This document shows positions 52,293 to 61,957 of a stretch of DNA of 64,000 bases, piece after piece. Positions within the stretch are counted from its first letter, which is position 1. Every line of letters begins with the position of its first letter. The position numbers and the translations under genes were made by a program. The stretch spans positions 744,001 to 808,000 of the forward strand of contig NZ_CP121666.1 in the NCBI RefSeq assembly GCF_029714325.1, given 5' to 3'. Under the pieces are notes generated by a model, which was not told the DNA's origin, searched no databases, and was given only the letters and a program-made list of their open reading frames with translations. This DNA is from Bradyrhizobium sp. CB1717. GTDB lineage: Bacteria; Pseudomonadota; Alphaproteobacteria; Rhizobiales; Xanthobacteraceae.

Positions 52293-54290
52293 TTACTTGG
52301 CTCCGGCGAGCAGTTTGGTGCGCGCGTCCTCGGTCCGGATGACGTCTTCAGCCGGAATGTCGAAGTCGCGGTGATAGTTGAACGTGTGGCCGATCCCGAC
52401 GACCAGCATCGCGAGGAAGCTCGCAGCCGCCAGCCACCAGATGTACCAGATCAGGCCGAATCCCATCGCGGTGGCGAGGCCGGCGAGGATGACGCCGGTG
52501 CCGGTGCTGCTGGGCATGTGGATCGGCCTGAACCCGGTGAGTGGACGCTGGTAGCCGCGCTTCTTCATGTCCCACCACGCGTCATTGTCGTGAACGACGG
52601 GGGTGAAGGCGAAGTTGTAGTCCGGCGGGGGCGAGGACGTCGCCCATTCCAGCGTGCGCGCGTCCCAGGGATCGCCGGTGACGTCCTTGAGTTGCTCGCG
52701 CTTGAGCAGGCTCACCGCGAACTGCATCAGCATCGAGAGGATGCCGAGGAAGACGAGGAAGGCACCGATCGCGGCGATGACGAACCAGATCTGCAGGGAC
52801 GGATCGTCGAACACGCGCAGGCGGCGGGTCACGCCCATCAGGCCGAGCACATAGAGCGGCATGAAGGCGAGGTAGAAGCCGACGACCCAGAACCAGAACG
52901 ACAGCTTGCCCCAGAACACATCGAGCTTGAAGCCGAACGCCTTCGGGAACCAGTAGTTGATGCCGGCGAACGCACCGAACACCACGCCGCCGATGATCAC
53001 GTTGTGGAAATGCGCGATCAGGAACAGGCTGTTGTGCAGCACGAAGTCGGCCGGCGGCACCGCGAGCAGCACGCCGGTCATGCCGCCGAGCACGAAGGTC
53101 AGCATGAAGGCGATGGTCCACATCATCGGCAGCTCGTAGCGGATGCGGCCCCGATACATCGTGAACAGCCAGTTGAACATCTTCGCTCCCGTTGGGATCG
53201 AGATGATCATCGTGGTGATGCCGAAGAACGAGTTGACGCTGGCGCCCGATCCCATCGTGAAGAAGTGGTGCAGCCACACCAGGTACGACAGGATGGTGAT
53301 GACCACCGTGGCGTAGACCATCGAGGTGTAGCCGAACAGCCGCTTGCCGGAGAAGGTCGAGGTGACTTCCGAGAAGATGCCGAAGGCCGGGAGAACCAGG
53401 ATGTAGACCTCGGGGTGGCCCCAGATCCAGATCAGGTTCACGTACATCATCGGGCTGCCGCCGAAATCGTTCGTGAAGAAGTTGGTGCCGACGTAGCGGT
53501 CGAGCGAGAGCAGCGCGAGCACGACCGTCAGAACCGGGAAGGAGGCGACGATCAGGATGTTGGTGCAGAGCGACGTCCAGGTGAACACCGGCATCTTCAT
53601 CATGGTCATGCCGGGGCAGCGCAGCTTGACGATGGTGCAGATCAGGTTGATGCCGGATAACGTCGTTCCGACGCCGGCGACCTGCAGCGCCCAGATGTAA
53701 TAGTCGACGCCGACGTCAGGACTGTAGCCGATGTTCGACAGCGGCGGATAAGCCAGCCAGCCGGTGCGGGCGAACTCGCCGATGAACAGCGAGGCCATCA
53801 CCAGCACCGCGCCGCCGACCGTCATCCAGAAGCTGAAATTGTTCAGGAACGGGAACGACACGTCGCGGGCGCCGATCTGCAGCGGCACCACGTAGTTCAT
53901 CAGGCCCGTGACCAGCGGCATCGCCACGAAGAAGATCATGATCACGCCGTGGGCGGTGAAGACCTGGTCGTAGTGATGGGCGTTGAGATAGCCTTCGGAG
54001 CCGCCAAAGGCGAGCATCTGCTGGCCGCGCATCATCAGCGCGTCGGCGAAGCCGCGCAGCAGCATCACGATGCCGAGGATCATGTACATGATGCCGATGC
54101 GCTTGTGGTCCACGGTGGTGAACCATTCGCGCCAGAGGTAGCCCCAGAGACGGAAATAGGTGAGGCCGGCGAGCAGCGTGGCGCCGCCGAGCGCGACCAC
54201 CGCGAAGGTGCCGACGACGATCGGCTCGTGCAGCGGCAGCGATTCGAGGCCGAGCCGGCCGAAGATGAGCTTGAGAAGATCAGGAGACAT
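52293..54290 (-). CDS. cyoB: Cytochrome o ubiquinol oxidase subunit I
   Basis: A 665-residue haem-copper oxidase subunit I. Conserved features: '[17 protein letters not shown]' with haem His, '[16 protein letters not shown]' with the CuB His and cross-linked Tyr, 'HHFFTMGSG' (two CuB His) and '[13 protein letters not shown]' with the other haem His pair. The length and 15 transmembrane pattern are those of the quinol-oxidising bo3 type. It reduces O2 to water while pumping protons. Confidence 0.97.
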   Translation of the reverse strand: MSPDLLKLIFGRLGLESLPLHEPIVVGTFAVVALGGATLLAGLTYFRLWGYLWREWFTTVDHKRIGIMYMILGIVMLLRGFADALMMRGQQMLAFGGSEGYLNAHHYDQVFTAHGVIMIFFVAMPLVTGLMNYVVPLQIGARDVSFPFLNNFSFWMTVGGAVLVMASLFIGEFARTGWLAYPPLSNIGYSPDVGVDYYIWALQVAGVGTTLSGINLICTIVKLRCPGMTMMKMPVFTWTSLCTNILIVASFPVLTVVLALLSLDRYVGTNFFTNDFGGSPMMYVNLIWIWGHPEVYILVLPAFGIFSEVTSTFSGKRLFGYTSMVYATVVITILSYLVWLHHFFTMGSGASVNSFFGITTMIISIPTGAKMFNWLFTMYRGRIRYELPMMWTIAFMLTFVLGGMTGVLLAVPPADFVLHNSLFLIAHFHNVIIGGVVFGAFAGINYWFPKAFGFKLDVFWGKLSFWFWVVGFYLAFMPLYVLGLMGVTRRLRVFDDPSLQIWFVIAAIGAFLVFLGILSMLMQFAVSLLKREQLKDVTGDPWDARTLEWATSSPPPDYNFAFTPVVHDNDAWWDMKKRGYQRPLTGFRPIHMPSSTGTGVILAGLATAMGFGLIWYIWWLAAASFLAMLVVGIGHTFNYHRDFDIPAEDVIRTEDARTKLLAGAK

Positions 54291-54301
54291 GCGCGTTCTC
54301 T

Positions 54302-55462
54302 TTAGGAGTCTGACTTCGGACGCTGTCCGAGGAAGAAGGACGAGGACTTCAGCGGCGTGAAGGTCGGCCGCTTCAGGCCGGCGCCGGTGAGCGGCGCAAT
54401 GTCGGTCGGAGCCTTGATCGATGCAGTGGTCTGACCCTGCGGCGCATCCGGCGTGCAGGTGCCGGCGACGAAGGTCGGCTCGGGCCCGAGCGGGGTGCCG
54501 CGGCGGGCGTACTTGTCGTAGGTGAGCGGCAGGGTGTTGTTCAGGCCCTCATGGCCGCGGCCGCCCTTGGCGTCGATCGCCATCATCTCGCTCTGGCACA
54601 TCTTGCCGGTCTCGACGCACATGTTGAGGATCAGGCGGTAGAGATCGGAATCGACCGTGCCGTAGCGGCGCACCGGCTCGTTCTCGCTGGGCTTTTCGAG
54701 CTGGAGATATTCGGCGCGGCCGAGCGAGCCACCGGCAGATTTGGCCTGCGCGACCCAGGCGGCAAAGCCCTTGTCGTCGAGGCCCTGGAAGTTGAAGCGC
54801 ATGCCGGAGAATCCGGCGCCACTGTAGTTGGCCGAGAAGCCCTTGTAGGTACCGGCGTGGTTCACCACGGCGTGGAGCTTCGTCTCCATGCCCGGCATCG
54901 CGTAGATCTGGCCGGCGAGCGCGGGGATGTAGAACGAGTTCATCACCGAGGACGCGGTGATGCGGAACTTGATCGGACGATCGACCGGCGCGGCCAGATC
55001 GTTGACGGTGGCGATGCCGTAGTCCGGATAGATGAAGAGCCACTTCCAGTCGAGCGCGACGACATCGACCTCGAGCGGGGCCCTGGACTGGTCCACGGCC
55101 TGCTCCGCCTTGATGCGGCCGAGGGTGCGATAGGGGTCGAGCAGATGCGTGCCCATCCAGGTCAGCGCGCCGAGGCAAACGATGATCAGCAGCGGCGCCG
55201 ACCAGATCACCAGCTCGAGCTTGGTCGAGTGGTCCCATTCCGGCTCGTAGCGGGCCGAGGTGTTGGACTGGCGGTAGCGCCAGGCGAACAGCACCGTCAG
55301 CGCCATCACGGGGACGACGATCAGGAGCATCAGGACGGTGGAGATGATGACGAGGTCGCGCTGCTGGGCAGCGATGTCGCCGGCTGGCGCCAGCACGACG
55401 TAGTCGCAGCCGCTGAGTGCGGCAGCCAGAGGTAGTAGCGCCAGGATCTTGAGACGAGACAC
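54302..55462 (-). CDS. cyoA: Cytochrome o ubiquinol oxidase subunit II
   Basis: A 386-residue lipoprotein subunit. The lipobox 'AAALSGC' (Cys19) and two transmembrane helices are followed by a cupredoxin domain without the CuA Cys pair ('[20 protein letters not shown]', '[17 protein letters not shown]'), which marks it as a quinol, not cytochrome c, oxidase. First gene of the cyo unit; a perfect palindrome lies about 70 bases upstream. Confidence 0.95.
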   Translation of the reverse strand: MSRLKILALLPLAAALSGCDYVVLAPAGDIAAQQRDLVIISTVLMLLIVVPVMALTVLFAWRYRQSNTSARYEPEWDHSTKLELVIWSAPLLIIVCLGALTWMGTHLLDPYRTLGRIKAEQAVDQSRAPLEVDVVALDWKWLFIYPDYGIATVNDLAAPVDRPIKFRITASSVMNSFYIPALAGQIYAMPGMETKLHAVVNHAGTYKGFSANYSGAGFSGMRFNFQGLDDKGFAAWVAQAKSAGGSLGRAEYLQLEKPSENEPVRRYGTVDSDLYRLILNMCVETGKMCQSEMMAIDAKGGRGHEGLNNTLPLTYDKYARRGTPLGPEPTFVAGTCTPDAPQGQTTASIKAPTDIAPLTGAGLKRPTFTPLKSSSFFLGQRPKSDS

Positions 55463-55530
55463 GGGCCGAGCCTTTGAGAATGAGTTTCCTTTGCGGGGCC
55501 AACGGGTAGCTGCGACGCAGCAATCCGGAC

Positions 55531-55549
55531 ATTGGACAATTTGTCCAAT
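55531..55549. promoter_or_regulatory. Perfect 19-base palindrome upstream of cyoA
   Basis: ATTGGACAATTTGTCCAAT has perfect 9-base arms around one central T. It lies 68 bases upstream of the cyoA start and 95 bases before the MFS gene, in the shared divergent region. Such a site would bind a dimeric regulator. The protein is not identified here. Confidence 0.65.
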
Positions 55550-55643
55550 GTTGCACTGCGAGATGTTGGGTCAGACAGGGCCAGATTGCCTGGCTTCCCG
55601 CCGGGCGGTCGGCTTTGGTTTTCAGGACGTTAAGGGCGCACGA

Positions 55644-56972
55644 ATGGCGACGGCACAGACCCCCGCAATGGCAGACCTCCACTCGGGCGAGCACGGCCAC
55701 GACCAGGCCAGTCCCGGCGAGATCGCCATCGGCGTCATCATCGGACGCACCTCGGAATTCTTCGACTTCTTCGTCTTCGCGATCGCCTCGGTGATCGTGT
55801 TCCCGCGCCTGGTGTTCCCGTTCACCAGCGAACTGACCGGCACGCTCTATTCGTTCATGATCTTCGCGTTGGCCTTCTTGGCCCGGCCGATCGGCACCGT
55901 CATCTTCATGACGGTCGACCGCGAGTACGGCAAGACGGCCAAGCTGGTCTCGGCGCTGTTCCTGCTCGGCACCGCCACCGTCGCGCTCGCCTTCCTGCCC
56001 GGCTATCACGAGATCGGCGTTGCCGCGATCTGGCTGCTGGCGCTGGCGCGCATCGCGCAGGGTCTGGCCTGGGGCGGCGCCTGGGACGGCATGGCTTCAC
56101 TGCTGGCGCTGAATGCGCCGGCCTCCCAGCGCGGCTGGTACGCGATGGTGCCGCAGCTTGGCGCTCCGCTCGGGCTGATCGTGGCGAGCGCGCTGTTTGC
56201 CTATTTCGCCGGCAACCTCTCGGCCGACGATTTCTTCGACTGGGGCTGGCGCTATCCGTTCTTCGTCGCTTTCGCCATCAACGTCGTGGCGCTGTTCGCC
56301 CGCCTGCGCATGGTGACGACCGAGGAATATGCCTCGCTGTTCGAGACCCGCGAATTGCAGCCCTCGCGCATCTCCGACACCGTCGCGCGCGAAGGCCACA
56401 ACATCATGCTCGGCGCGTTCGCGCCGCTGGCAAGCTTCGCGCTGTTCCACATGGTCACGGTGTTTCCGCTGTCCTGGGTGTTCCTGTTCACCCGCGAGAG
56501 CCCGGTGCGATTCCTGATCATCGAGATCGTCGCCGCCGTGTTCGGCGTCGCCGCGATCGTAGCCTCCGGCGTCATCGCCGACCGCGTCGGCCGCAAGTCG
56601 CTCTTGATGGGATCGGCGATCGCGATCGCGATCTACAGCGGTTTTGCGCCGCAGCTGCTCGATGCCGGCGCGTTCGGCGAGACCATCTACATGGTGATCG
56701 GCTTCATCCTGCTGGGTCTCTCCTTCGGCCAGTCCTCGGGCGCGATCGCCTCGAACTTCAAGCAGGCGTATCGCTACACGGCCTCGGCGCTGACCTCGGA
56801 CATGGCCTGGCTGTTCGGCGCCGGCTTCGCCCCGCTGGTCGCGCTGCTGCTCGCGACCAATCTCGGCGTCATCGCCTCGGGCGCCTATCTGCTCTCCGGC
56901 GCGTTCTGGACCCTGCTCGCGCTCTGGCTCAGCGGCCAGCGTGAGGCCGGCGATATGGACGCGGGGGCTTAA
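55644..56972 (+). CDS. MFS transporter (metabolite:H+ symporter type)
   Basis: A 442-residue permease with 12 transmembrane helices. The loop after helix 2 'ARPIGTVIFMTVDREYGKTA' resembles MFS signature 'GxxxDRxGR', and 'VIADRVGRKSLLMGSAIA' repeats it in the second half. N-terminal His/Glu-rich stretch. ATG 55644 is chosen (AAGG 11 bases before); longer starts have no support. It probably imports a small organic acid or osmolyte. Divergent from cyo. Confidence 0.88.
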   Translation: MATAQTPAMADLHSGEHGHDQASPGEIAIGVIIGRTSEFFDFFVFAIASVIVFPRLVFPFTSELTGTLYSFMIFALAFLARPIGTVIFMTVDREYGKTAKLVSALFLLGTATVALAFLPGYHEIGVAAIWLLALARIAQGLAWGGAWDGMASLLALNAPASQRGWYAMVPQLGAPLGLIVASALFAYFAGNLSADDFFDWGWRYPFFVAFAINVVALFARLRMVTTEEYASLFETRELQPSRISDTVAREGHNIMLGAFAPLASFALFHMVTVFPLSWVFLFTRESPVRFLIIEIVAAVFGVAAIVASGVIADRVGRKSLLMGSAIAIAIYSGFAPQLLDAGAFGETIYMVIGFILLGLSFGQSSGAIASNFKQAYRYTASALTSDMAWLFGAGFAPLVALLLATNLGVIASGAYLLSGAFWTLLALWLSGQREAGDMDAGA

Positions 56973-56987
56973 TCAAGCGCGGATCTT

Positions 56988-57080
56988 GTAGGGTGGGCAA
57001 AGGCGCACAGCGCCGTGCCCACCATCTTTCAGCGATTGCGGTCGGGAATGGTGGGCACGCTTTCGCTTTGCCCACCCTAC
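56988..57080. repeat. Dispersed inverted repeat, GTAGGGTGGGCAAAG family (copy 3)
   Basis: GTAGGGTGGGCAAAGGCGCA at the left end, GCTTTGCCCACCCTAC at the right, GTGCCCACC/GGTGGGCAC inside. It lies between the convergent MFS and M48 protease genes. Same family as 7861-7957 and 14901-14992. Confidence 0.8.
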
Positions 57081-57156
57081 GGCAGCGAATTTGTAGCCCA
57101 GGTCCCGGGTTCGCTGCTCAAGCGCGCCCAGGGATTGACGTGCGCTTAGCGCAGCC

Positions 57157-58656
57157 TCAATCCGCGACGACCTTCACGCGATCCCGGACCTTTACCTGCG
57201 CGGTGCGGTCGAGGCCGTTGAGCACGCGGAAGCGCTCGGCGGGATGATCGACGCCGGCCATGCGGTGGGAGAGCGATTCCACGGTGTCGCCGGGCTGCAC
57301 GGTGATGACCTTGATGCGCAGCGGGCGCGCGGCCTGGATCTCGTCGAGCGTCAGGCGGCGGAACGAGCTGACGGTCTCGCGCGCGTTGCGCTCGCTCTCG
57401 GTCGATTTCTGCCGGGTCGCGAAGATGAAGCGGTAGACGTCGCTGCCGAAGCGCAGCGCATAGACCTTGAACTGCCACTGGTCGCCCTTGGCGGTGGCGG
57501 ACGCGGCCGGGAAACCGTTGATGCTGATATCCTCGGTCGAGGCCTTCTCGACGCCTTCCATCCAGCCCGAATTGAGGTAATCGCCGAGCGACTGCTCGGC
57601 CGGGACGCGCACGACGTCGAAGCGCATCGCCTGCGAACCGCCGTCGCGCACGCCGATCACCGCCTGCGCGGTGTTGTCGAGCGTGAAATTATCAGGCGCC
57701 TGGAAGGTGAAGCCGAGTTTCGGATGCAGGAAACGGCGGCCGCGGACGAAGCCTTCGCTGGGGTCTTCGCCATAGACGAGGTTGTCGATCGCGGCGAGAT
57801 AGCTCTCGCGGTCGCGCTCGGCGCCTTCGGGCGCCGCATATTGCCGCGCAATGTTCTGCGCATTCTGCACGCGCTCGGGTGTCGCCGGATGCGACGAGGT
57901 GAAATCCTGCGCGCGCGGATCGAGCGAGCTCTTGCCGGCCTTGAGCTCGGCATTGCGCTCCATCGCCGAAAGGAAGCGCGCCGCGCCATAGGGGTCGAAA
58001 TGCGCTTTCGCAGAGATGCCGACGCCGATGCCGTCTGCCTCGAACTCCTGGTTGCGCGAAAAGCTAGCCATGGTGAGCTTGGTCTTGGCGAGCGCGAGCG
58101 CAGTGAGGTCGGGGTCGTTGCTCATGTCGGTGACGACACGGGTGACGATCGCAGCCTGGCGCGCCTGGTCCTCGCGCATCGCGGCGTGCTTGGACAGCAC
58201 ATGCGCCATCTCGTGGCTGAGGACGGAGGACAATTCCGAGGTGTCGCTCGCCAGCGCGAGAAGACCGCGCGTGACATAGAGCTGGCCGTTCGGCAGCGCG
58301 AAGGCGTTCACCGCGCCGGAATTGAGAATGGTGACCTTGTAGCCCTGGTCGGGGCGGTCGGACGCGGCGACCAGCCGGTCGACGGTCTTGCTGACGAGCG
58401 ATTCGAGCCTGGGGTCGTCATAGGCGCCGCCATAGCTCGCCAGGATGCGCTCGTGCTCCTTCTCGGTGGCGGGGGTCTGCGCGACCGCAGGCTTCGGCTT
58501 TGGCATCGCGACGGTGGGCGGCGCAGCGGCGGTCTGGAACCGGCCCATATCGCCGCAACCGGAGAGGGCGGTGCCCAGCACGAGGCAAAGCGCGGCCGGC
58601 GCAGCCCGCAGGCGGCGGCAATCACCCAGTCCGTGCCGTTCTAGCACCCCATTCAC
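57157..58656 (-). CDS. M48 family metalloprotease lipoprotein with C-terminal LysM-like region
   Basis: A 499-residue protease. A lipobox 'GTALSGC' (Cys34) suggests lipid anchoring. The zinc site is 'LSHEMAHVLSKHAAM' (HExxH at 148-152) and the third ligand Glu in 'NQEFEADGIGV'. Residues 200-260 complete the M48 fold. The last 55 residues ('ITVQPGDTVESLSHRMAG', ending 'KVRDRVKVVAD') look like a LysM-type peptidoglycan-binding end. It resembles BepA/LoiP-type periplasmic quality-control proteases. The long N-terminal Pro/Ala linker is typical. Confidence 0.9.
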   Translation of the reverse strand: MNGVLERHGLGDCRRLRAAPAALCLVLGTALSGCGDMGRFQTAAAPPTVAMPKPKPAVAQTPATEKEHERILASYGGAYDDPRLESLVSKTVDRLVAASDRPDQGYKVTILNSGAVNAFALPNGQLYVTRGLLALASDTSELSSVLSHEMAHVLSKHAAMREDQARQAAIVTRVVTDMSNDPDLTALALAKTKLTMASFSRNQEFEADGIGVGISAKAHFDPYGAARFLSAMERNAELKAGKSSLDPRAQDFTSSHPATPERVQNAQNIARQYAAPEGAERDRESYLAAIDNLVYGEDPSEGFVRGRRFLHPKLGFTFQAPDNFTLDNTAQAVIGVRDGGSQAMRFDVVRVPAEQSLGDYLNSGWMEGVEKASTEDISINGFPAASATAKGDQWQFKVYALRFGSDVYRFIFATRQKSTESERNARETVSSFRRLTLDEIQAARPLRIKVITVQPGDTVESLSHRMAGVDHPAERFRVLNGLDRTAQVKVRDRVKVVAD

Positions 58657-58679
58657 GTCGCTTAACCCGTGCCTGGCCG

Positions 58680-59450
58680 TTAAGGCCTTACCCCAGTAGG
58701 CTCATTTGCGCCCAGCAATTCAACCTGTCCCAAGAGACGCACATCGATACGCGGCCCCGTCGTCCCCTCAATCCAGCCCCGGACCCGAATACGTCGGTTC
58801 TCCAAGGACTTAGGGGAAACCCCGGCGCTTTCGAATGCCGGCAGCGCGCGCTTTGAAATAGTCACGGCAAAGCCGCGTGTCCAGTTCCGTCCGAAGTTGA
58901 GGTAGGTCATTGCCCCAGCTTGCCGGACCGACAGGACTTTGCCCTCGACCACCATAAAGCGCCCGATCCCTGCCAAAATATCGTCCGGACTTTCCGCGTT
59001 TTTTATGGCCGATGGGTCAGCCCAGTTGCCCATTTTTTGGCGCCTTGCCTGCGCCTCCAACGCCATCAGGGTGGCCGCGCAGTCCTTGTCGGCGATTTCG
59101 GCGGAGGCGATGGCCTCGCCCTGGGACAGCAGCGTGGCCTGCACCGAGGTGTCGCTTTCGCTGACGAAGATGAACGCGCCCTGGCGGCCGTAGCGGTCGG
59201 GCGTGTCGTCGGCGCTTCGCAGCGTCACGTCACGGCCGGCGAGCAGTGATGTCAGCGCCTGCTTCGTCGTCGCGGTCGGCTCGATTCCGGCGAGGCGGAT
59301 CTCGCGACCGTCATCGAGGCGCACGCTGCGCGCATCGACGATGGCGGCGATGCGGCCCTCGCCTTGGGACTCGAACTGGCACGGCGTGGCGAGCGCGGTG
59401 TGATCCGCGACTAGGAGAAATGGGACCATGAGATGGAGCAGTCGCGTCAC
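58680..59450 (-). CDS. Thermonuclease-like (SNase fold) protein
   Basis: A 256-residue protein with a signal peptide ('VTRLLHLMVPFLLVADHTAL') and an SNase-like domain: 'SVRLDDGREIRLAGIEPTAT', 'RYGRQGAFIFVSESD' and 'LLSQGEAIASAEIADKDCAA'. The usual catalytic Arg-Glu-Arg set is only partly visible, so nuclease activity is uncertain. The GTG at 59450 is chosen since it gives the full signal peptide; ATG 59429 is an alternative. Upstream frame reaches into a repeat and is not coding. Confidence 0.78.
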   Translation of the reverse strand: MTRLLHLMVPFLLVADHTALATPCQFESQGEGRIAAIVDARSVRLDDGREIRLAGIEPTATTKQALTSLLAGRDVTLRSADDTPDRYGRQGAFIFVSESDTSVQATLLSQGEAIASAEIADKDCAATLMALEAQARRQKMGNWADPSAIKNAESPDDILAGIGRFMVVEGKVLSVRQAGAMTYLNFGRNWTRGFAVTISKRALPAFESAGVSPKSLENRRIRVRGWIEGTTGPRIDVRLLGQVELLGANEPTGVRP

Positions 59451-59526
59451 GTGACCCGGAGAGGTTGTGTTGCGCGGCAACCATAGCTCAAGCGTAGCGG
59501 GTCGCGAAGAGGCTTCCTCGTACTCC

Positions 59527-59604
59527 GTCATTGCGAGCGAAGCGAAGCAATCCAGACTGTCTCCGCGGAAAGATTCTGGATTGCTTCGCTGCGCTCGCAA
59601 TGAC
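59527..59604. repeat. Dispersed inverted repeat, GTCATTGCGAGCG family (copy 3)
   Basis: GTCATTGCGAGCGAAGCGAA and the complementary end CGCTGCGCTCGCAATGAC, with AGCAATCCAGA and TCTGGATTGCT inside. Sits upstream of the thermonuclease-like and binding-protein genes, which diverge here; the rest of this about 330-base gap shows no gene. Confidence 0.85.
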
Positions 59605-59779
59605 GGCGCGGAAACATCTTGCCGCACGTCCCCATTCCGCTTTGCGGAAAACACGCACGGCGATCGCGGACTCTCAACGCCCCCGTGCTTGCTGCGCTCT
59701 CGTGCATGCGGCATGATCGCGGCAACAGCAATAACCAAGCCGCCATCAGAGTACGGCGCGATAAAGGGAGATTTTTTCC

Positions 59780-60985
59780 ATGAAGAATATTTTGTCGGGC
59801 ATTTTTGCCGCCGCGTTTGCCCTGAGTGCGAGCGCCGCGCAGGCCCAGGACAAGCCGCCACTGAAGATCGGCGGCATCCTCGACATGTCGAGCCTCTATG
59901 CTGATATCACCGGTCCCGGCAGCGAGACCGCGGCGAAGATGGCCGTCGAAGATTTCGGCGGCGAGGTGCTGGGACGCAAGATCCAGGTGCTGGCGGCCGA
60001 TCATCTCAACAAGGCCGATCTCTCCGGCAACATCGCCCGCGACATGCTCGACAATCAGGGCGTCGAGATGATCTACGACGTTGCGGCGTCCGCGACTGCG
60101 CTCGCCGCCGGCGAGATCGCGAAAGCGCGCAACAAGATCATCATGTTCAACGGACCGGGCTCGATCCGTCTCTCCAACGAGGCCTGCGGCCCCTATACCG
60201 TGCACTACGTGTTCGACACGTTCGGACAGGCCAACGTGACCGGCCTTGCCGCCGTGAAGTCGGGCCTCGACACCTGGTTCTTCCTCACCGCCGATTATGC
60301 CTTCGGCCAGGATCTGGAGAAGGACACCAGCGCCGTCGTTACCAAGACCGGCGGCAAGGTGCTCGGCAGCGTCCGCCATCCGCTCAATACGTCGGACTTT
60401 TCGTCGTTCCTGCTTCAGGCCCAGGCCTCGAAGGCCAAGGTGATCGGCCTCGCCAACGCCGGTGGCGACACCGTCAACGCCATCAAGCAGGCGGCCGAGT
60501 TCGGCATCACCAAGGGCGGCCAGAAGGTCTCGCCGCTGCTCGCCTTCGTCACCGACATCGACTCGATCGGGCTGGAGACCGCGCAGGGCCTGCTGCTGGC
60601 CGAGGCCTTCTATTGGGACATGAACGACGAGACGCGCGCGTTCTCGAAGCGCTTCATGGAGCGGGTCAAGCGGCCGCCGACCTCGGCGCAAGCCGGCGTC
60701 TATTCGTCCGTGACCCATTACCTCAAGGCCGTGAAGGCGGCCGGCACGACCGATGCCGCCGCGGTCATGAAGGTGATGAAGGAGACGCCGATCAACGATT
60801 TCTTCGCCAAGAACGGCAAGATCCGCGAGGACGGCCGCATGATCCACGACATGTACCTGTTCGAGGTGAAGAAGCCGTCGGAGTCCAAGGGCCGTTGGGA
60901 CGATTACAAGCTGCTCGCCACCGTGCCCGGCAGCGAAGCGTTCCAGTCGCTGGAGCAGTCGCGTTGCCCGCTGGTGAAGAAGTGA
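59780..60985 (+). CDS. ABC transporter substrate-binding protein (branched-chain amino-acid type)
   Basis: A 401-residue periplasmic protein. Signal peptide 'LSGIFAAAFALSASAAQAQ'; the mature start 'PLKIGGILDMSSLYADITGP' and 'AAKMAVEDFGGEVLGRKIQV' define the family. Ends 'LEQSRCPLVKK', with a Cys near the end like the protein at the window start. GGGAGA precedes ATG 59780. It has no transporter genes beside it, but lies with acyl-CoA catabolic genes, so its ligand may be a carboxylic acid or aromatic compound. Confidence 0.9.
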   Translation: MKNILSGIFAAAFALSASAAQAQDKPPLKIGGILDMSSLYADITGPGSETAAKMAVEDFGGEVLGRKIQVLAADHLNKADLSGNIARDMLDNQGVEMIYDVAASATALAAGEIAKARNKIIMFNGPGSIRLSNEACGPYTVHYVFDTFGQANVTGLAAVKSGLDTWFFLTADYAFGQDLEKDTSAVVTKTGGKVLGSVRHPLNTSDFSSFLLQAQASKAKVIGLANAGGDTVNAIKQAAEFGITKGGQKVSPLLAFVTDIDSIGLETAQGLLLAEAFYWDMNDETRAFSKRFMERVKRPPTSAQAGVYSSVTHYLKAVKAAGTTDAAAVMKVMKETPINDFFAKNGKIREDGRMIHDMYLFEVKKPSESKGRWDDYKLLATVPGSEAFQSLEQSRCPLVKK

Positions 60986-61032
60986 CGGCGTGACGTAAGT
61001 CATGACGACGAAGTGCGCCCCAACGATAGGTC

Positions 61033-61136
61033 GTCATCCCGGGGCTCGCGAAGCGAGAACCCGGGATCCATCGGGCGGCAGTGACGGTTGAGGAATGGAT
61101 TCCGGGTTCGCGCCAAGGGGCGCGCCCCGGAATGAC
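61033..61136. repeat. Dispersed inverted repeat, GTCATCCCGGGGC family (copy 3)
   Basis: GTCATCCCGGGGCTCGCGAA at left, CGCGCCCCGGAATGAC at right, with AACCCGGGATCCAT and ATGGATTCCGGGTT inside. Lies between the binding-protein and hydratase genes, related to 13718-13797 and 29927-30074. Confidence 0.8.
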
Positions 61137-61166
61137 CGAGCAAAACAACAACAAGGGAGACGTCCC

Positions 61167-61955
61167 ATGAACGACATGGTCCTGCAAAAGCTCGAAGGCG
61201 GGCTGCTCACCATCACGATGAACCGTCCGGAGCGGAAGAATGCGCTCAACCCCGACATGGTGCGCGGGCTGGTCGAGGCGGCGCGCCGTGCGGCCGACGA
61301 CCCGGAGGTGCGCGCGGTGCTGTTCAAGGGCGCGGGCGGTTCGTTCTGCGTCGGCGGTGACGTCAAGTCGATGGCGGAGGGTCGCGCGCCGCTGCCGTTC
61401 GAGCAGAAGCTCGCGAATCTGCGTCGCGGTATGGAGGTCTCGCGCATCCTGCACCAGATGCCGAAACCCGTGGTGGCGCAACTCGATGGCGCGGCGGCCG
61501 GCGCGGGCCTGTCGATGGCGCTGTCCTGCGACCTGCGCATCGCCTCTGAATCCTGCAAGATCACCACCGCTTTCGCGAAAGTCGGCTTCTCCGGCGATTA
61601 CGGCGGCACCTATTTCCTCACCCAGCTGCTCGGCAGCGCGCGGGCGCGCGAGCTCTATCTGATGTCGCCGGTGCTGACCGCGAAGGAAGCGCACGCCATC
61701 GGCATGGTGACGAAGGTCGTGCCCGACGCCGAGATCGATGCAGCCGCGCACGAGCTCGCGCTGTCGCTGGCGCAAGGGCCCTCGATCGCGCTCGGCTACA
61801 TCAAGCGCAACATCAACAATGCCGAGCATCTCGCCCTGGAGGATTGCTTCGACGGCGAGGCGATCCACCACACCCGCTGCGGCGACACCGCCGATCACAA
61901 GGAAGCGGCAAAAGCCTTCGTCGAAAAGCGCAAGCCCGCCTTCAGGGGTGAGTGA
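61167..61955 (+). CDS. Enoyl-CoA hydratase/isomerase family protein
   Basis: A 262-residue crotonase-fold enzyme. 'LLTITMNRPERKNALNPDMV' opens the fold; oxyanion-hole segments are 'GSFCVGGDVKSMAEG' and 'DGAAAGAGLSMALSCDLRIA'. 'AKVGFSGDYGGTYFLTQLLG' has Asp where hydratases often carry Glu, so isomerase or other activity is possible. GGGAGA precedes ATG 61167. It overlaps or abuts the VOC gene, one operon. Confidence 0.9.
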   Translation: MNDMVLQKLEGGLLTITMNRPERKNALNPDMVRGLVEAARRAADDPEVRAVLFKGAGGSFCVGGDVKSMAEGRAPLPFEQKLANLRRGMEVSRILHQMPKPVVAQLDGAAAGAGLSMALSCDLRIASESCKITTAFAKVGFSGDYGGTYFLTQLLGSARARELYLMSPVLTAKEAHAIGMVTKVVPDAEIDAAAHELALSLAQGPSIALGYIKRNINNAEHLALEDCFDGEAIHHTRCGDTADHKEAAKAFVEKRKPAFRGE

Positions 61956-61957
61956 CG

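Noticed and set aside
51726..53660. Long plus-strand frame opposite cyoB and cyoC
   Set aside because: His/Glu/Gln/Asp-rich shadow frame; the minus-strand oxidase genes are unmistakable.
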